From Arachis hypogaea (taxonomy: Eukaryota > Streptophyta > Magnoliopsida > Fabales > Fabaceae), in assembly GCF_003086295.3 (NCBI RefSeq), contig NC_092052.1, positions 28,619,427-28,683,426 on the forward strand: a stretch of DNA of 64,000 nucleotides, read 5' to 3'. The translations under genes were made by a program, and so were the position numbers. Position 1 is the stretch's first letter. Every line of letters begins with the position of its first letter. Below the pieces are notes generated by a model, which was not told the origin of the DNA, did no database searches, and saw only the letters and a program-made list of their open reading frames with translations. Positions 22,851 through 34,814 of the stretch are shown here, one piece after another.

Positions 22851-24290
22851 TTTGTATCATTCTTTTCGTGCCGAGGATCAGGTAATGATTTTTTTTTTAC
22901 GTACTTGTTAGGCTTATATTTTTTATTTTAGAAAAAAAAATACTTATTTTTTCAGAATTAGTAGTCATTTGATGATTTTGACCGTGAGATATTTTTGCTA
23001 ATTTGTATTTCAAGGAAGATTATTTTTTCTTTTCGCAAAGAAAAATGTGAGTATACGTTGGCTCCGTTTAGTAAATAGCTTAATTAAGTTTTTTTTAAAA
23101 AATAATTTAAATAATAAATATTTATATTAAAAGTAGTTTATAAATAAATTATTTTGTATTTAATTTTTTAATTTTAAAAGTATTTATTTAAAAAAATAAT
23201 AAAAAATATTTTATTATGAAAAAATAAATTTTTTTAATTTTTCATAAATACTTAAATAGCTTTTTAAAAAATTACAATTTAATTTTAAAAATTGCACCAG
23301 ATATTAATATTAAAACTTTTTATAAGTTAAAAGTTAAAAAAACTTACTTATAAACCTATCTAGGGTGCAAAATTATTATTTCATTTACCAAGAATTTGGT
23401 TATTTTTATTTCTAAAATTTTTCAAATAAAAGTATTATGTTTATAAAAAAACCAACTATCATATATTTGTATATAAATATAAAAATATTAGGAAGCCAAT
23501 AAAATTTAATTTTTTAGTCAATAATTAATTAATAATATTTAAAAATATAAACTAAAATATATTATTGAACTGTTAAACTATTAAACTAAATATACTGTAT
23601 TAATGACTAAAAATATGTACTGGTAAAAAATAATAAATTCTACTAATTTTTAAATTTTTTAATAAATATGTGTATTATTTAAATATGTATTTTATATTTT
23701 AATGTATATTCTATACTAATAACTATTAATTTAGTAATTAATGAAAAATAATAATCCATTCTTATATTAATGAAAAAATTATATTATACACTTAAATTTG
23801 TGTCTATTTTAGACATTTATTAATTAAATCCAATATGTGTTTAGTTATATTAAATGAAATGGATAAAAAAAAGTCTAAATAAACACTATCTTAGTTTTTT
23901 TTTTTTTTTAGTTTGAAAATAAGATAGTTCATAATTAAAAGAAATTATTCGCACTTTGAATGATAGTGTATATATATCTATACACACACGCTCTAAAATG
24001 AGTGAGCGGAATAATATTAAATACCATTATGAAGGTTAACTAGGATGGGACCAATCTCTGTGTACGTTACGAGCTGGAAATGCTTTTAGGAGGTTCGGTG
24101 GAGTTAGACTAAAATTATCTTACTAGCTAGTGGGGACATTGAGCTGATTTCAGTTTTCTTGTGAATTTTGCGGTCTATTATGAGTTATGACTGTGAAAGA
24201 AAAATGATTGGATACTCTGCACCAAACCATTTAGTGTTTATGAAGTCAAAGCTATATATATTAGATAGACATATTATTATAATAACGAGA
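22851..24290. other. AT-rich intergenic sequence with dispersed repeat
   Basis: No gene. 23084-23365 is an AT-rich repeat, also found at 54712-54985 in the same orientation. 23470-23700 resembles 27830-28010 ('ataaaatttattatttt...actaataattag' type), another dispersed AT-rich family. Confidence 0.5.
23084..23365 (+). repeat. AT-rich dispersed repeat, copy 1
   Basis: Shares long stretches with 54712-54985, such as 'taaataaattattttgtatt' and 'cataagttaaaa-ttaaaaa'. Direct orientation. Looks like a short non-autonomous element; termini unclear. Confidence 0.6.
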
Positions 24291-24548
24291 GGAGTGCTAG
24301 GCGCAGCAGAATTTGTGATATGTAGTCATTAATTAGTTATCATATATGTTTTTAATGGTAGGAGATAACATCCAATGCTGTATGATGGAAAAGTCCAAGA
24401 GACCAGCAATTTTTTTAAATTCTGGCAGCAACAAAAAAAGGTGAGTCATTAGATGAAATCTCACACCAATTTCACATCATTAAAATCATCATTGATGACT
24501 ATTTGATGGCTACAAATCACAAAAATTACTGACCCCTAGCATTCTTCC
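24291..24548. mobile_element. MITE with about 45-bp imperfect terminal inverted repeats
   Basis: The left end 'ggagtgctaggcgcagcag..tttgtgatatgtagtcat' is mirrored by the right end, whose reverse complement is 'ggaagaatgctaggggtcag..tttgtgatttgtagccat'. Length about 258 bp, no coding capacity. I see no clear target-site duplication. Confidence 0.7.
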
Positions 24549-25090
24549 TGTATGATTACTCATTTCTCTTTTGATGGTTAACTGCTGGCCAACTTTTAAT
24601 AAAACTGCTGGCTCCTTAGACTTTCTCTATTATTATTATTATTATTTTTTGAGGGTTTATTCTAAAAATTGTAATATTATGTATGTACTCTATAATAAGT
24701 TATTTAGTCTTTTAAATGCATAATGGTAAAATATTGGATATATTTATTTAATATTGTTTAACGACTGTTAATATTCGTTAGATTAAACACACACAAATTA
24801 AATAATAATGATTTCATTTTATGTTATTTTTAATATTTATTAGATTAAATATACATACCTTCATATGTTAACATATAGTGATTTCATATAAAATCGTGTG
24901 TTTTTGAGAATTGAAGTGAATTGATTGTCTCGACCAAGTTAATTGGGAATTGATCACAAATTCTGATTTAAGATAAAAACTAATTGTTAAAGAACCAATA
25001 AAAAAATCTAGAAAATGGTCAAATTTTAGTAAATTGGCCGAATCGACCTAATTTTTTAGGAATTAATCGATTTAAAAGAATAAACAAAAT

Positions 25091-25171
<81 letters not shown>

Positions 25172-26362
25172 ATTCAACACAAGTTAAATATTAGTCAAAC
25201 TTTTAACATTAAATATCTAGTTTTACCAATTTAGTAACTGATTTGGTTTTTAGAATTTTGTATAAAACAAAAATGACTAATAAAAAAATGTAACTATGAG
25301 AATGACAGTTGTACATTTAATTCTTAAAAAAATGACATTTTAGAAAAAAAAAATATAATTAAATGGGAATGGTATATTAGATGTGACAATAGCTTCTTCT
25401 ACTCGTTTTTTAGCAGCAGATTAAACAATGAATCTTCTTAATTAGGGTTTTTAATATACAAGAAATTTTATTAAAAAATTTAAAACTTGAAAATTTGAAT
25501 GTATATTTATTAAGAGGGTAGAGTACTAAATTGGTTTGCTAGGTTTAGGCGTAATTTTGTTTTGGTCCTTAACGTTTAAAGTGTCCTATTTGAATTAAAA
25601 AAAATTCATTTAGCTTCAGTGTAATCCTACCGTGATATCAAAGTCAAATAATTAATAGAATTTCCTACATGACATACAAAAACAAGATCGATAATATGGA
25701 GAACAAGAACTCAACCCTGAATGCATCAATACATTTATATATCATTTTTCTTATAATTTAAATAAAATATTTTCTATAGAACTAACAAGAATGATAAATA
25801 AATATATTGATACATTCACAGTTGATTTTGTACTTCTAGAACCTGTACTTATTTTTTCAGATTATCGATATTGTTCTTGTTCTTGTGTTGCTGTTGTGTA
25901 GAATATTTCGTTAATTATTTAACTTTAACCTCATCATAGGATTAAATTGAAATTAAATGAAATTTTTTTAACTTTAAACAAGACACTTTAAATTTTAGGG
26001 ACTAAAATAAAATTACACACAAACTTAAGGGACAATTTAATACTTTACCTTTTATTGAAAAGAAAATTTAAAAGTTTTCAATTTAAATTTGTATTAATAT
26101 TAAACATAATTTCTAAAAAAATAAGTATACATCAATTTAATTCATCAAATATTTTATCGTGTTTTATCAATTAAATAATGACACGTAACTTAATTATTTT
26201 AAGATACATTATCATTCAATTCATTATTATTATTTTTAGATAACAATGCATTTGATCTTTCCATAACAAAATTGATCAATACTTAATTTTTCAGAAGGTA
26301 CTACACGATGAAGTTTAGATATATGAATGAGATGAGATGAGAAGACTAGGTAGCTAACTAAC
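24549..26362. other. AT-rich sequence downstream of CPT exon 1 copy a
   Basis: No exon resembling CPT exon 2 or 3 was found on the minus strand here. A long interrupted (AT)n microsatellite spans about 25097-25169. If exon 1a is spliced to the shared exons, this is intron. Confidence 0.5.
25097..25169. repeat. (AT)n microsatellite
   Basis: About 70 bp of alternating A and T with one small interruption near 25125. Confidence 0.9.
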
Positions 26363-26743
26363 CTTGGGGCGAATCCAATTTTCAGAAGAAAACGCAAAGA
26401 CAGTAAGGACCTTAATCCCCCAGCTGCAGCACAGCCTGACCACCTCCTTCAGCGCCTCCACACCAGCCTGATGACCCGCCCACGGAAACAAACCCCTTGT
26501 CTTCGCCCACCTCCTATTCCCGTCCATTATCACCGCCACGTGCTTCGGCATCAGCTCCGCTCTCAGCTCCTCCGGAAATGGCTCTTCCTTTGCCTCCGTC
26601 GTCTCTGGCCACCCTCCAACAACGGAGGCTTCGTTGTTGTGGAGCGCCACATTCGACGTAGGAGGAGACCTTATTATACCTCCACGGAGTTTGTCATTGG
26701 CATAAACGGAACAATAATAGGAACATCCAGAAAATTTATTGTA

Positions 26744-26782
<39 letters not shown>

Positions 26783-26842
26783 GGTTTTTGGAGGAGGAGT
26801 TAACGTGTTCTCAATTGGGATAGGGAATTTTAACGAGAACAT
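26363..26842 (-). CDS. CPT exon 1 (copy a, distal; alternative first exon or orphan duplicate)
   Basis: 160 codons from the ATG at 26842 to donor AAG|GTTAGT. It begins [14 protein letters not shown] like copy b, then runs into 13 consecutive Asn codons (AAT microsatellite), then [27 protein letters not shown] and [12 protein letters not shown], the canonical plant forms of both motifs. Frame 0 at the donor would join exon 2 at 16334 to give a 329-aa protein. No downstream exons of its own lie between here and copy b. It is either an alternative first exon of the downstream gene, with a 10-kb intron spanning copy b, or a truncated duplicate. The motifs here are better conserved than in copy b. 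Confidence 0.8.
26744..26782. repeat. (ATT)13 microsatellite inside CPT exon 1 copy a
   Basis: Thirteen perfect ATT triplets on the plus strand, read as 13 Asn codons on the minus strand. In-frame and triplet-based, so length changes keep the frame. Confidence 0.95.
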
Positions 26843-26904
26843 TATTGAGAAATACGGTTATGATGACGGTACCGAGAATGGGAAGGTCCTTGTTTTGAGA
26901 GAGA

Positions 26905-27060
26905 AGCTTTATTTATAAGCATAAGCAGCAGTTAAGGGAGAAAAGTAGTAGTGTTTGTGTGGATAAGTGATAGCTTCGCTTTCAAATTAAACAGTGCCGT
27001 ATTTGGGCAGATTAGCTAGTTGAAGAAGGGAAATGAATGAACCCTTCGCTTGGTGATGGT
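26905..27060 (-). promoter_or_regulatory. Promoter and 5' leader of CPT copy a
   Basis: TATAAATA on the minus strand (about 26910-26917), about 70 bp upstream of the ATG. Surrounding sequence is homologous to 22610-22800 upstream of copy b. Confidence 0.6.
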
Positions 27061-27326
27061 TGTATATGCATTTGTCCTGTTACGTGAAGAGAATAAACAG
27101 AGTCCAAACAATTAAAAATTATTTTATTTAATATTTATTAATTATTATTAAAATAATTATATAATTTTAAATATAATAAATATATAATTACAAATATTAT
27201 ATATATAAAATTATAAATATTAAGATAACTTTAACTAATTTTTCTTAACATTGCTAAAACCTTGTGACATCAATTATTTTCACCCAAATGGTTAGTTTTA
27301 AGCGGGTTTGACAAGACCTTGAGATA

Positions 27327-27499
27327 GGATTTGGATCCTCTAAAGTTTAAATTTCACTTTAGAGAGGAAAGTGTGATTTTCTACCCTTGAATAGTTTATC
27401 TTTCATATTTATTATTAGTCCCACCTATGAAATCAATGGTAAGAGATTACACTTTACCTGTTAAAGTGAAATTCAAACTTTAGAGGATCTAAATCCATC
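27327..27499. mobile_element. Mutator-like MITE with about 35-bp TIRs and 10-bp TSD
   Basis: The left TIR 'ggatttggatcctctaaag..tttcactttа'-type sequence matches the reverse complement of the right end with about three mismatches. A direct repeat CCTTGAGATA flanks it at 27317-27326 and 27500-27509. A 9-10 bp duplication points to the Mutator superfamily. No coding capacity. Confidence 0.8.
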
Positions 27500-28440
27500 C
27501 CTTGAGATATACATACTTTTCAAAATTTATTTTAAATTGATTTAAATTTCACTATAAAATAATAAACTAAAGTAAATTATTCTTTCTGTAAAACTTACTA
27601 CTAGTACTTTCGTTTATAAGGGTGTACTAGTCACCCAAAAAAATTTATAAGGGTGTGCTAGAAAATTTGGTTTAGGAGGGATTTGGAAGAGACGAATAAT
27701 TTCTAGAGTGCTAATCCAGTTTATAAATTTATTTTTTTGGAGGACAAAAATTTTGAAGACCATTATCAAAAATGTTAGGAGTTAATATTTTTTGTTTATA
27801 TTTATTTTATATTTGAGCTATTATTAATCAAGAAAAATATTAGAAGACTAATAAAATTTATTATTTTTAACTAATAATTAGTTTATAATATTTAAAAATA
27901 TAATAAAAAATATATTGTTAAATTTTTAAACTAAAAAAATTAGATTGATTTCTAAAATAATTGGTTAAAAATATTAAATTCTATTGGATCTTGAGTTTTT
28001 TAGTAATTAATTTTTTATTTTTGACTAAAAGTATTATTTTTAGCATTTAAAAAAAATATAAAGGTATATAGTAAGTTTTCCAATTCTTATATATTTATTT
28101 AAAAGTCATGAATAAAAAAGAGATTAAAAAAAATTAAGTCTCCTCTTCCCTTTTCTTTTCTCTCTCCAAGTTCTTTCTTTTTCTTTCTTGCAACTCAAAA
28201 GTACACCCTAAAAGTCACGTCATATATTATGAATTATAAATTAAAACTTTTTTATTAAAAATGAAAAATTTTAAATTTTTAATAAATTTATTTTGTATTT
28301 ATTAAAAAATATCTATAATTTTTTATTAATAATAAATTTATTATATATTTTTAGAATATATATTAATTAAATTCATATATTATATATACATTACTTTTAT
28401 TTAAGAGCCTTGATGTTTGTGCGGAGCTATTTATTAGTAA

Positions 28441-28449
28441 TTTAGTAAG
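28441..28449. repeat. Candidate left 9-bp target-site duplication
   Basis: TTTAGTAAG, compared with TTTAGTAAT at 54374-54382. The context is AT-rich, so chance is not excluded. Confidence 0.5.
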
Positions 28450-28490
28450 GGTCATTATATGGTACAGATCCAAATTGATACAGATTTATA
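28450..28490 (+). repeat. Left terminal inverted repeat of giant MULE
   Basis: Shares 'ggtacagat' and 'atacagattta' in the same spacing with the reverse complement of 54334-54373. A related sequence in direct orientation occurs at about 55338-55405. Confidence 0.6.
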
Positions 28491-30457
28491 GATTTTCTGC
28501 CCAAAGTACCATGAGATCGACACGTTGCTCTGGTATGCAGAGCTTGTCTACCGGTTGATGGGAGGGTTGGCTGAGTCACCAGCTGAAGCTTTTTGGTTGC
28601 ACTGTCTGTTAGTGGACTTGTTAAGGTGGGCTTAGACAAAAAAATATTTGGGTATCCAATAGGAGATGGGTTTTGTTTTTTTGTTGGAAAACAGAAGGTA
28701 GGGAAAAAAAATACACGTAGGTGAACCGTGATGCAGGAAAGGAAAGCGAAGCAATTAGGAGGATGTCATGCCCAAAATTGATGCCCTAGGTTCGAGGCAC
28801 AGGGAGACAGTGCTGCTGCAGAGGCAGAGGTCGAAGGCTCGAAACCAACTACGGTGTAGGTTGCTGGTTCCTATCCTATCCGGCGCTGACTGCGGCTGTG
28901 TGGGAGACGTGACCGCTGCGGGCGGCGGCGAAAGCCAGTGTAAATACATTAATCTGTTGAAAACGAGAGTTGCATTGTGCGTGGGCTTGGTTTCGGCTAG
29001 AAGCATGGGGTACATGGTTTATGAAGTTTTGATGTTTATGCTATTGCCTTTGTGCTTTCCTCGTTTTGAATTTCTACGAATAGAATGTCAACTTGCCTCG
29101 TTGTACCTGAAAACTGACTTGTTGGGGTTATAGAATTTTGGGATTGAAGTAGAATTGGTAGTGGTCGGATGAATTTTCTCGTCCCTCTTTGTGTTTTTAT
29201 GTTTGACATTCAGCTGTTCTTTCCTCATCGTAGCTAGTCATTGCATAGAACACATGAAGTGAGTCATCTACACATTGCCGTGCTTGAATGTTGTCTTTAA
29301 GGTAGCCTTTTTTGGAGTTGCGAACACTGTGAAAACAAAAAATGAGATTACGGAAGGAGAATTAGTTAGTTGTCATTGGGAGAATAGGGTTGATACAAAA
29401 TTGTTTGACATGTTTGTGGATGTGTACTGGGGGTCGCAGATCGTGCAAGTAACAATCGAATAGTCTTTGTTAGTCATAGTTAACCAAGTTGGATAGTTTT
29501 AGTGTATTTGTATGCAGTGTCTTCCTTACAGCCAGTGTCTTTATAGCGTGGGAGTTGGGTTAAAAGACTAGCTATAATGTTTACATGTTCCATTGGCCGA
29601 GTAACGTGAGTTCTGTCTGATGTTGTGATAGTTTTGTTTGTATAGCGTTAGGCTGTTATTATTTTCAATTTTTTGATAAGTAAAAAATAAGTAAAATATA
29701 TTGTGTAAGAGGAGGTGCTGAGGTCGTTGTCTTCAGTGTAGGTGTCGACACCAGTGGTCCCTGTCGTAAGAAAGACGATTTTATTTTATTTTTCGGGGAT
29801 GAAAACATTTCCTATACTAATGTTGTGATAGAGCATGGCTCCCATTCCCCTTATATGTTTGTGGTTCTTGTTATGATCTCAATTGAAAACAGTTGTTGTT
29901 GTTATTCTTTATTGGTTTGACCATGTGGATAACTTTGCTGCATTGCTCAAATAATCCATTCATTCAGGCTGAACAAATTGGACAGAAAGCAAGTGTTGAG
30001 GGTTGGCTGAAATTGATAAAGCTTATTCATGGTATCCACACCCTGTCCGGTGGTGCGATGCGACTATATGTAAGTATGTTGGTGTTGTGGCATTGTTGAT
30101 GAGTTTACCGTTTATTCAGTGTGCGTTAATACAAGTAGTATCATTTTTAAGCAGAGACTTGCTGTGTATATAAGCATGTAAATATTTGCTGGTTGTTGTT
30201 ACCCTGTACTCGAGCTTTGAGATTGCCTCACCGTGTTTCCCGTATGCAAGTGCTGCTTGCATTCGATCGATGTGTAGTAAATTTAGCGCGAGGAACAGTT
30301 GCTGTTGTATGTAGTTTTGTTTCTCTATTTAAGTATGCTTACCCTGTTTTAAGTGGTTATTCCCATGCGGGTGTTTAATTAAGTCGCACAGTAAGTCATC
30401 ATAAGTTACTTCCCGACTAACCATGTGCCAGGTGAGTGACTTCATTTGTTGTCAAGT
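28491..30457 (+). other. Left arm of giant MULE, no convincing gene
   Basis: Near-balanced base composition but no coding pattern I recognise. Short open frames (for example 28768-29133) lack domains, and transcripts of the transposase may begin here. Treated as 5' non-coding sequence. Confidence 0.45.
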
Positions 30458-33400
30458 ATGGATTCGAAGTTGCAGTTCACCGTTGGGGACGATGATTCGG
30501 GGGGGCTTAGTGAGGAAGAGTATTTCCGTATCACTTCTTCGAGTGGGGATGACGAGGGTGACCCCTACGAGAATGAGTCAGACACGGCTGAAACGCGGGA
30601 AGAAATCCAAGTGAACGGGCTCGGCCCAGGTCAGGAGACATGTTTGGGTGATGCTCCCGGTTTTAGGTCCACAGAGGATTTTCTGGACAAAGTGTTTAGT
30701 ACCGAGGATGAGGCTTATGCGGCATACAAACAGTTTGCCAGGCTCAGGGGGTTTGGTGTAAGGAAGGGTGACGTCGCTCGAATGGACGGTGTTTTGGTTA
30801 GACGAGATTTTTTTTGTCACCGTCAAGGTACAAGGCATGAGAAACACTACGATCGTCCAGAAAGAGTAAGGGAGGAGAAGCCGGAGAGTCGTACGGGTTG
30901 TTCAGCGAAGCTGAAAATTTACTATGATTTGCAAGATCAGTTGTGGAAGGTCCGGAGGATAGACGACAACCATAACCACCCTCTTGCTACCACCATGTTT
31001 ACTCATCTTCTTCCTAGTCATCGGAATATGAGTGAGAGCGATAAGGCTCAAGTTGATAGTCTAAAAAAGTTTGGGATTGCGACATCGAAGATTATGGCGT
31101 ACATGGCCGGCCAGTCGGGGGGGGGGGTACGGGATGCTTCGGTTTACGAAGAGGGACCTCTATAATTACGTTCACAGCCAAAGGATAGCACAACTTAACG
31201 ACGGAGACGCGGCAGCAGCAATAAGTTACTTGGAAGGCAAGGCCAACGCTGACATGATGACTGTCGCCAGATATACGAAAACAACAGGGGATCAACTTGG
31301 CAGCCTTTTCTGGGCGGATGGGCAGATGATGGCGGATTACCAGCTTTTCGGTGACGTCCTTGCATTTGATGCAACATACAGGTCAAACAAGTACAAGAAG
31401 CCTCTAGTCGTGTTCTCTGGATCAAATCATCACAAGCAGACGGCAATCTTCGGATTCGCGTTACTGCAGGACGAGGAAGTCCGTACATATAGATGGGTGT
31501 TGCTAAATATGCTTGATGTCATGGAAAGCAAGAAGCCTTCCGTTGTGGTCACGGACGGGGATAAAGCCATGCGGGCAGCGATCGCGGACGTGCTTCCTTC
31601 AGCTAGGCATCGTCTATGCGGGTGGCACCTAGAAAAAAAATTGTGTCTTAAGGGTGAAGGAGCCGGAATTTCGCAAGGTCTTCAAAAAGGCTGTTTATGC
31701 GAACTTCGATGTTGCCGAGTTTGAGGAGTACTGGAGGACGGCCGTGGAAAGCTTAGGATTAATGGAGAACAGCTGGGTCAAAAGCACGTACGAATTAAGA
31801 CAGAGCTGGGCAACGGCATATCTACGGGGCACGTTTTGCGCCGGCTACAGGACAACTTCCAGGTGCGAGGGCATAAATGCATTCGTGAAGGGGTTCCTGA
31901 AGTCCACAAATAGCCTTCTTGAATTGGTTCAGAGCCTGGATAGGGTGGTGAAAGACTACCGCAACAACGAGCTCACGGCTCAATTTTATTCTTCGTACTA
32001 CACGCCTGTACTGACTACAGGCCTTGATAAGATCAAGCTGTTTGCTGCGAAGTTATACACCAGGGCAGTCTTCAAGGAGGTAAGGAAACAGATAAAGGGG
32101 GTAGGGAGTTTATTATTTCTGGGGAAAGACAGCATTAGCACGACGTCCGTCTACAAGTTCTCAAGCGTCGGGAACCGCAGCAGGGTTCGCAAGGTCCTTT
32201 ACGATCCGAGCGAACCAAAGATTGAATGTGACTGCATGATGTGGAACAGTGAAGGCATTCCTTGCTGCCATATATTTTGCGTGATGAAGTATGAGGGTTT
32301 AGGCGAAATCCCACCTGGTTTGATACTCAGGCGTTGGTGTAAAGATGCCAAGGAATGGACAGCATCCTCAACATGTGATTCATTGGGACACACCAGTCGT
32401 TTACTGCGGTACGGCGCTCTGTGCAGTTCCATGAGTGTCGTCGCGAAGCTAGCTTCTGATGATGCAGCTGACTTCTTCTTAGCGAGGGATGCACTTACCT
32501 CTTTGGCACGGCGGCTACAGCTACGAAGGGGCAATACAGTTCCCCAAGATGAGACGGTGCGGGAAGAAGACGTGCTGAGGGATCCGGCTATCACCCGGAC
32601 AAAGGGGGCACCCAAACGTGGTAGGGAGATGGGGTCCGCGACAAATGCAGTTCCTGGGGGGAAGAGGCGTTGCTGCACTTCTTGTGGGCTTCCCGGTCAC
32701 ACGAAGAGGACCTGCATGTCCCAACGAGAGACGAGCCAAGCTGGGTACCCAGAAGGGACATCAGCCACGGTCGGGGATCCATCGTCAGGCGAGCCAAGTG
32801 GAAATCGTTCGGGGCGTAGTTGCTCAGAGGTATGTTTGATGATTTGGGTAATTTTTGACATGTGAATTGCCTATGCAAGGTGAGATATAGTGGTTTGAAA
32901 AATTTCAATGGGAATATGAGTAGTCAACGCTTAGGGTACAACTAGATTCATGTTATCTGCTAGAATAAATCTAGAAACGCATTTTGAACTTAGTTTGTGT
33001 GGTAAGATTGGCACATTGTATGTGATTGACTTTTTCTTTCTTCGTTTCGATCCCACGTAACATGTTGCATATGTTCTATGAATTGCCTTTTTGCTTCGCA
33101 ACGAACAGTTTAATCTTCCATAGCCCTCTGACGCAAATGAATTGTTAATCTACTTGCAGGCTGCACACGGCGTCTCCCAACCTGCTGATGCCGGCGGAGC
33201 GGCTCCATACATACCGACACCCCACGAACCAAATGCAACCAATTCGACTCTACCCCGGCTGAACCAAGGTGTAGGCGGTGGGAACTTCTTCCTGGGGGGG
33301 CAGCACATAGAGCAGTTCTTTGCCGCTCCCAGTTGCTCAACCAACCACGGGTTAGTTCCTACTCAAGCAGGTGCGATAGTTTCCTCACCTGAACGAGCCC

Positions 33401-33626
33401 CCGGAATCACTCCTACGCAGTTTAGCACACCAGGTTCCGATGCCTTCCAACAGTGGATTCTAGAGGTATGCATGTTTCGTATTTTCAGTAACTGTGCTGC
33501 CGATAACAGCTGAATCCATGTTATGAATATGATGGTTAAGGCTGAGATTATGACTGTTGAATCTTACTTCAGAATGCAATGGGGAAACAGTGGTCCGGCA
33601 ACAGGTGCTCAGGGAACTTTGTATAG
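30458..33626 (+). pseudogene. FAR1-type MULE transposase, three exons, two homopolymer frameshifts
   Basis: Exon 1 is 30458-32829, exon 2 33160-33465, exon 3 33573-33626; both introns are GT/AG and phase 0. Order: acidic N-terminus; FAR1 DNA-binding zinc domain (AYAAYKQFARLRGFGVRKGD, then HNHP near 30970); MULE transposase with FDATYRSNKYKKPL and VVVTDGDKAM (two Asp), CGWHLEK, and SRCEGINAFVK (candidate Glu); SWIM zinc finger CDCMMWNSEGIPCCHIFC; CCHC knuckle CTSCGLPGHTKRTC; low-complexity C-terminus in exons 2-3. The frame shifts by one base in a G11 run (31117-31127) and again in an A8 run (31633-31640). The domains are otherwise intact, so the shifts may be recent or sequencing errors. Cut-and-paste transposase of the giant element. 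Confidence 0.85.
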
Positions 33627-34814
33627 GCTAAGCAGCCCCGCTTTGCGGAGAAAATGGGACTCCGGAAGGCAACAACCGCCTAGCTTTCAACAAGTTTTCA
33701 TCATCTGACATCGTTGCTTCGAGAGAATTATGTTCGACAGTACAAGACCTTCCATGGAGTACCCATCTGGGTGTACTCCATACGTTGACACGGTTGCTTT
33801 GTATTATGTGTACTTATGATTTATGGAGGGTTTCGAAGGTTGTAGTATTAAGAGGTATCCCGAACATGAAGTCCATCTCTACTTAAACTCTAATTGTTCT
33901 TTTACGGTTGTGAAATTTGTTAACATGAAGTTATTAGTATAAGTTAATTCAAGGTGTAATCTGTGATTGTCATAAGTCATGCTGAATTGTGCCTGGGCTG
34001 TACTCTATAGTTGTAGGCACGTTTATTGTTAAAGTTGATAAATGGTTAGTATTGTGCGAAAGGTTTGGCACAACTCATTCTCTACATGTGGTTGCCGGCC
34101 AAGGCATGCTGACTTGTGCCAATTATTTGTCTCCACAAATGTAGACACTTCGATTGTTAATTTAGATGAATGGTTGAGGGCCAGGTTGATATAACGCAAG
34201 TTTTGAATTATGTTGTTAGTTGCTTGGTGGTTTATTGACGCATGTAAACTCGTTGCACATCGTATTATTCCTTCTCCAGGGTGATCAAAATTATTTAAGT
34301 TGGGCCCAAGGCCCAAAACCGTTCAACGATAAAATCAGCTTAAGTAACCATATTTCATACGGCAAACAAGTATGGATGACACTGATGTTAAAGTTTACCT
34401 CCAACTAATGCTACCATTTTTGAGCAAACCAAGTAAAAACCGTGTACACTGCGACACGGTCCAAAAAATTTTGTCTCCACCGTTTGTGACTATGCAGTCT
34501 AACATTACTAATATTTAAAATGAGAGTTTAGTTTCCAACCAGGATACTGGTTGCAGTCCGGAGAAATGATAACCGCATCTGGGCTGGAAACTCCTATCAT
34601 TCTTACTATCAGTTTCAAATGCCTAACTCTTCTACTCCCGGCCTAACAAAAAACAAAAAGATACAAAAAAACAATGCCCAGGTAAATCCGCTCCTCGGGT
34701 GTCAATATCCATCATCACCGGTCGTATGTTCCGGAGAGAGGAGGACGCAAACCAAAAAATAATTTCCAGATTCCGCTAAACACCAGATGTATATGTTCTT
34801 CCCAGTGTATAATC
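33627..34814. other. Spacer between convergent transposase and peptidase genes
   Basis: No coding signal. Shared 3' region of the two tail-to-tail genes. Confidence 0.5.

Larger units (their letters stand above)
27061..28449. other. AT-rich intergenic sequence with MITE
   Basis: No gene. Contains the MITE at 27327-27499 and an AT-rich repeat relative at about 27830-28010. AT content drops sharply at about 28440, where the large Mutator-like block begins. Confidence 0.5.

Noticed and set aside
24549..26362. Missing exons 2 and 3 of the distal CPT copy
   Set aside because: I looked for VEVDFLM- and RTSGE-like codings on the minus strand and found none in this AT-rich stretch.
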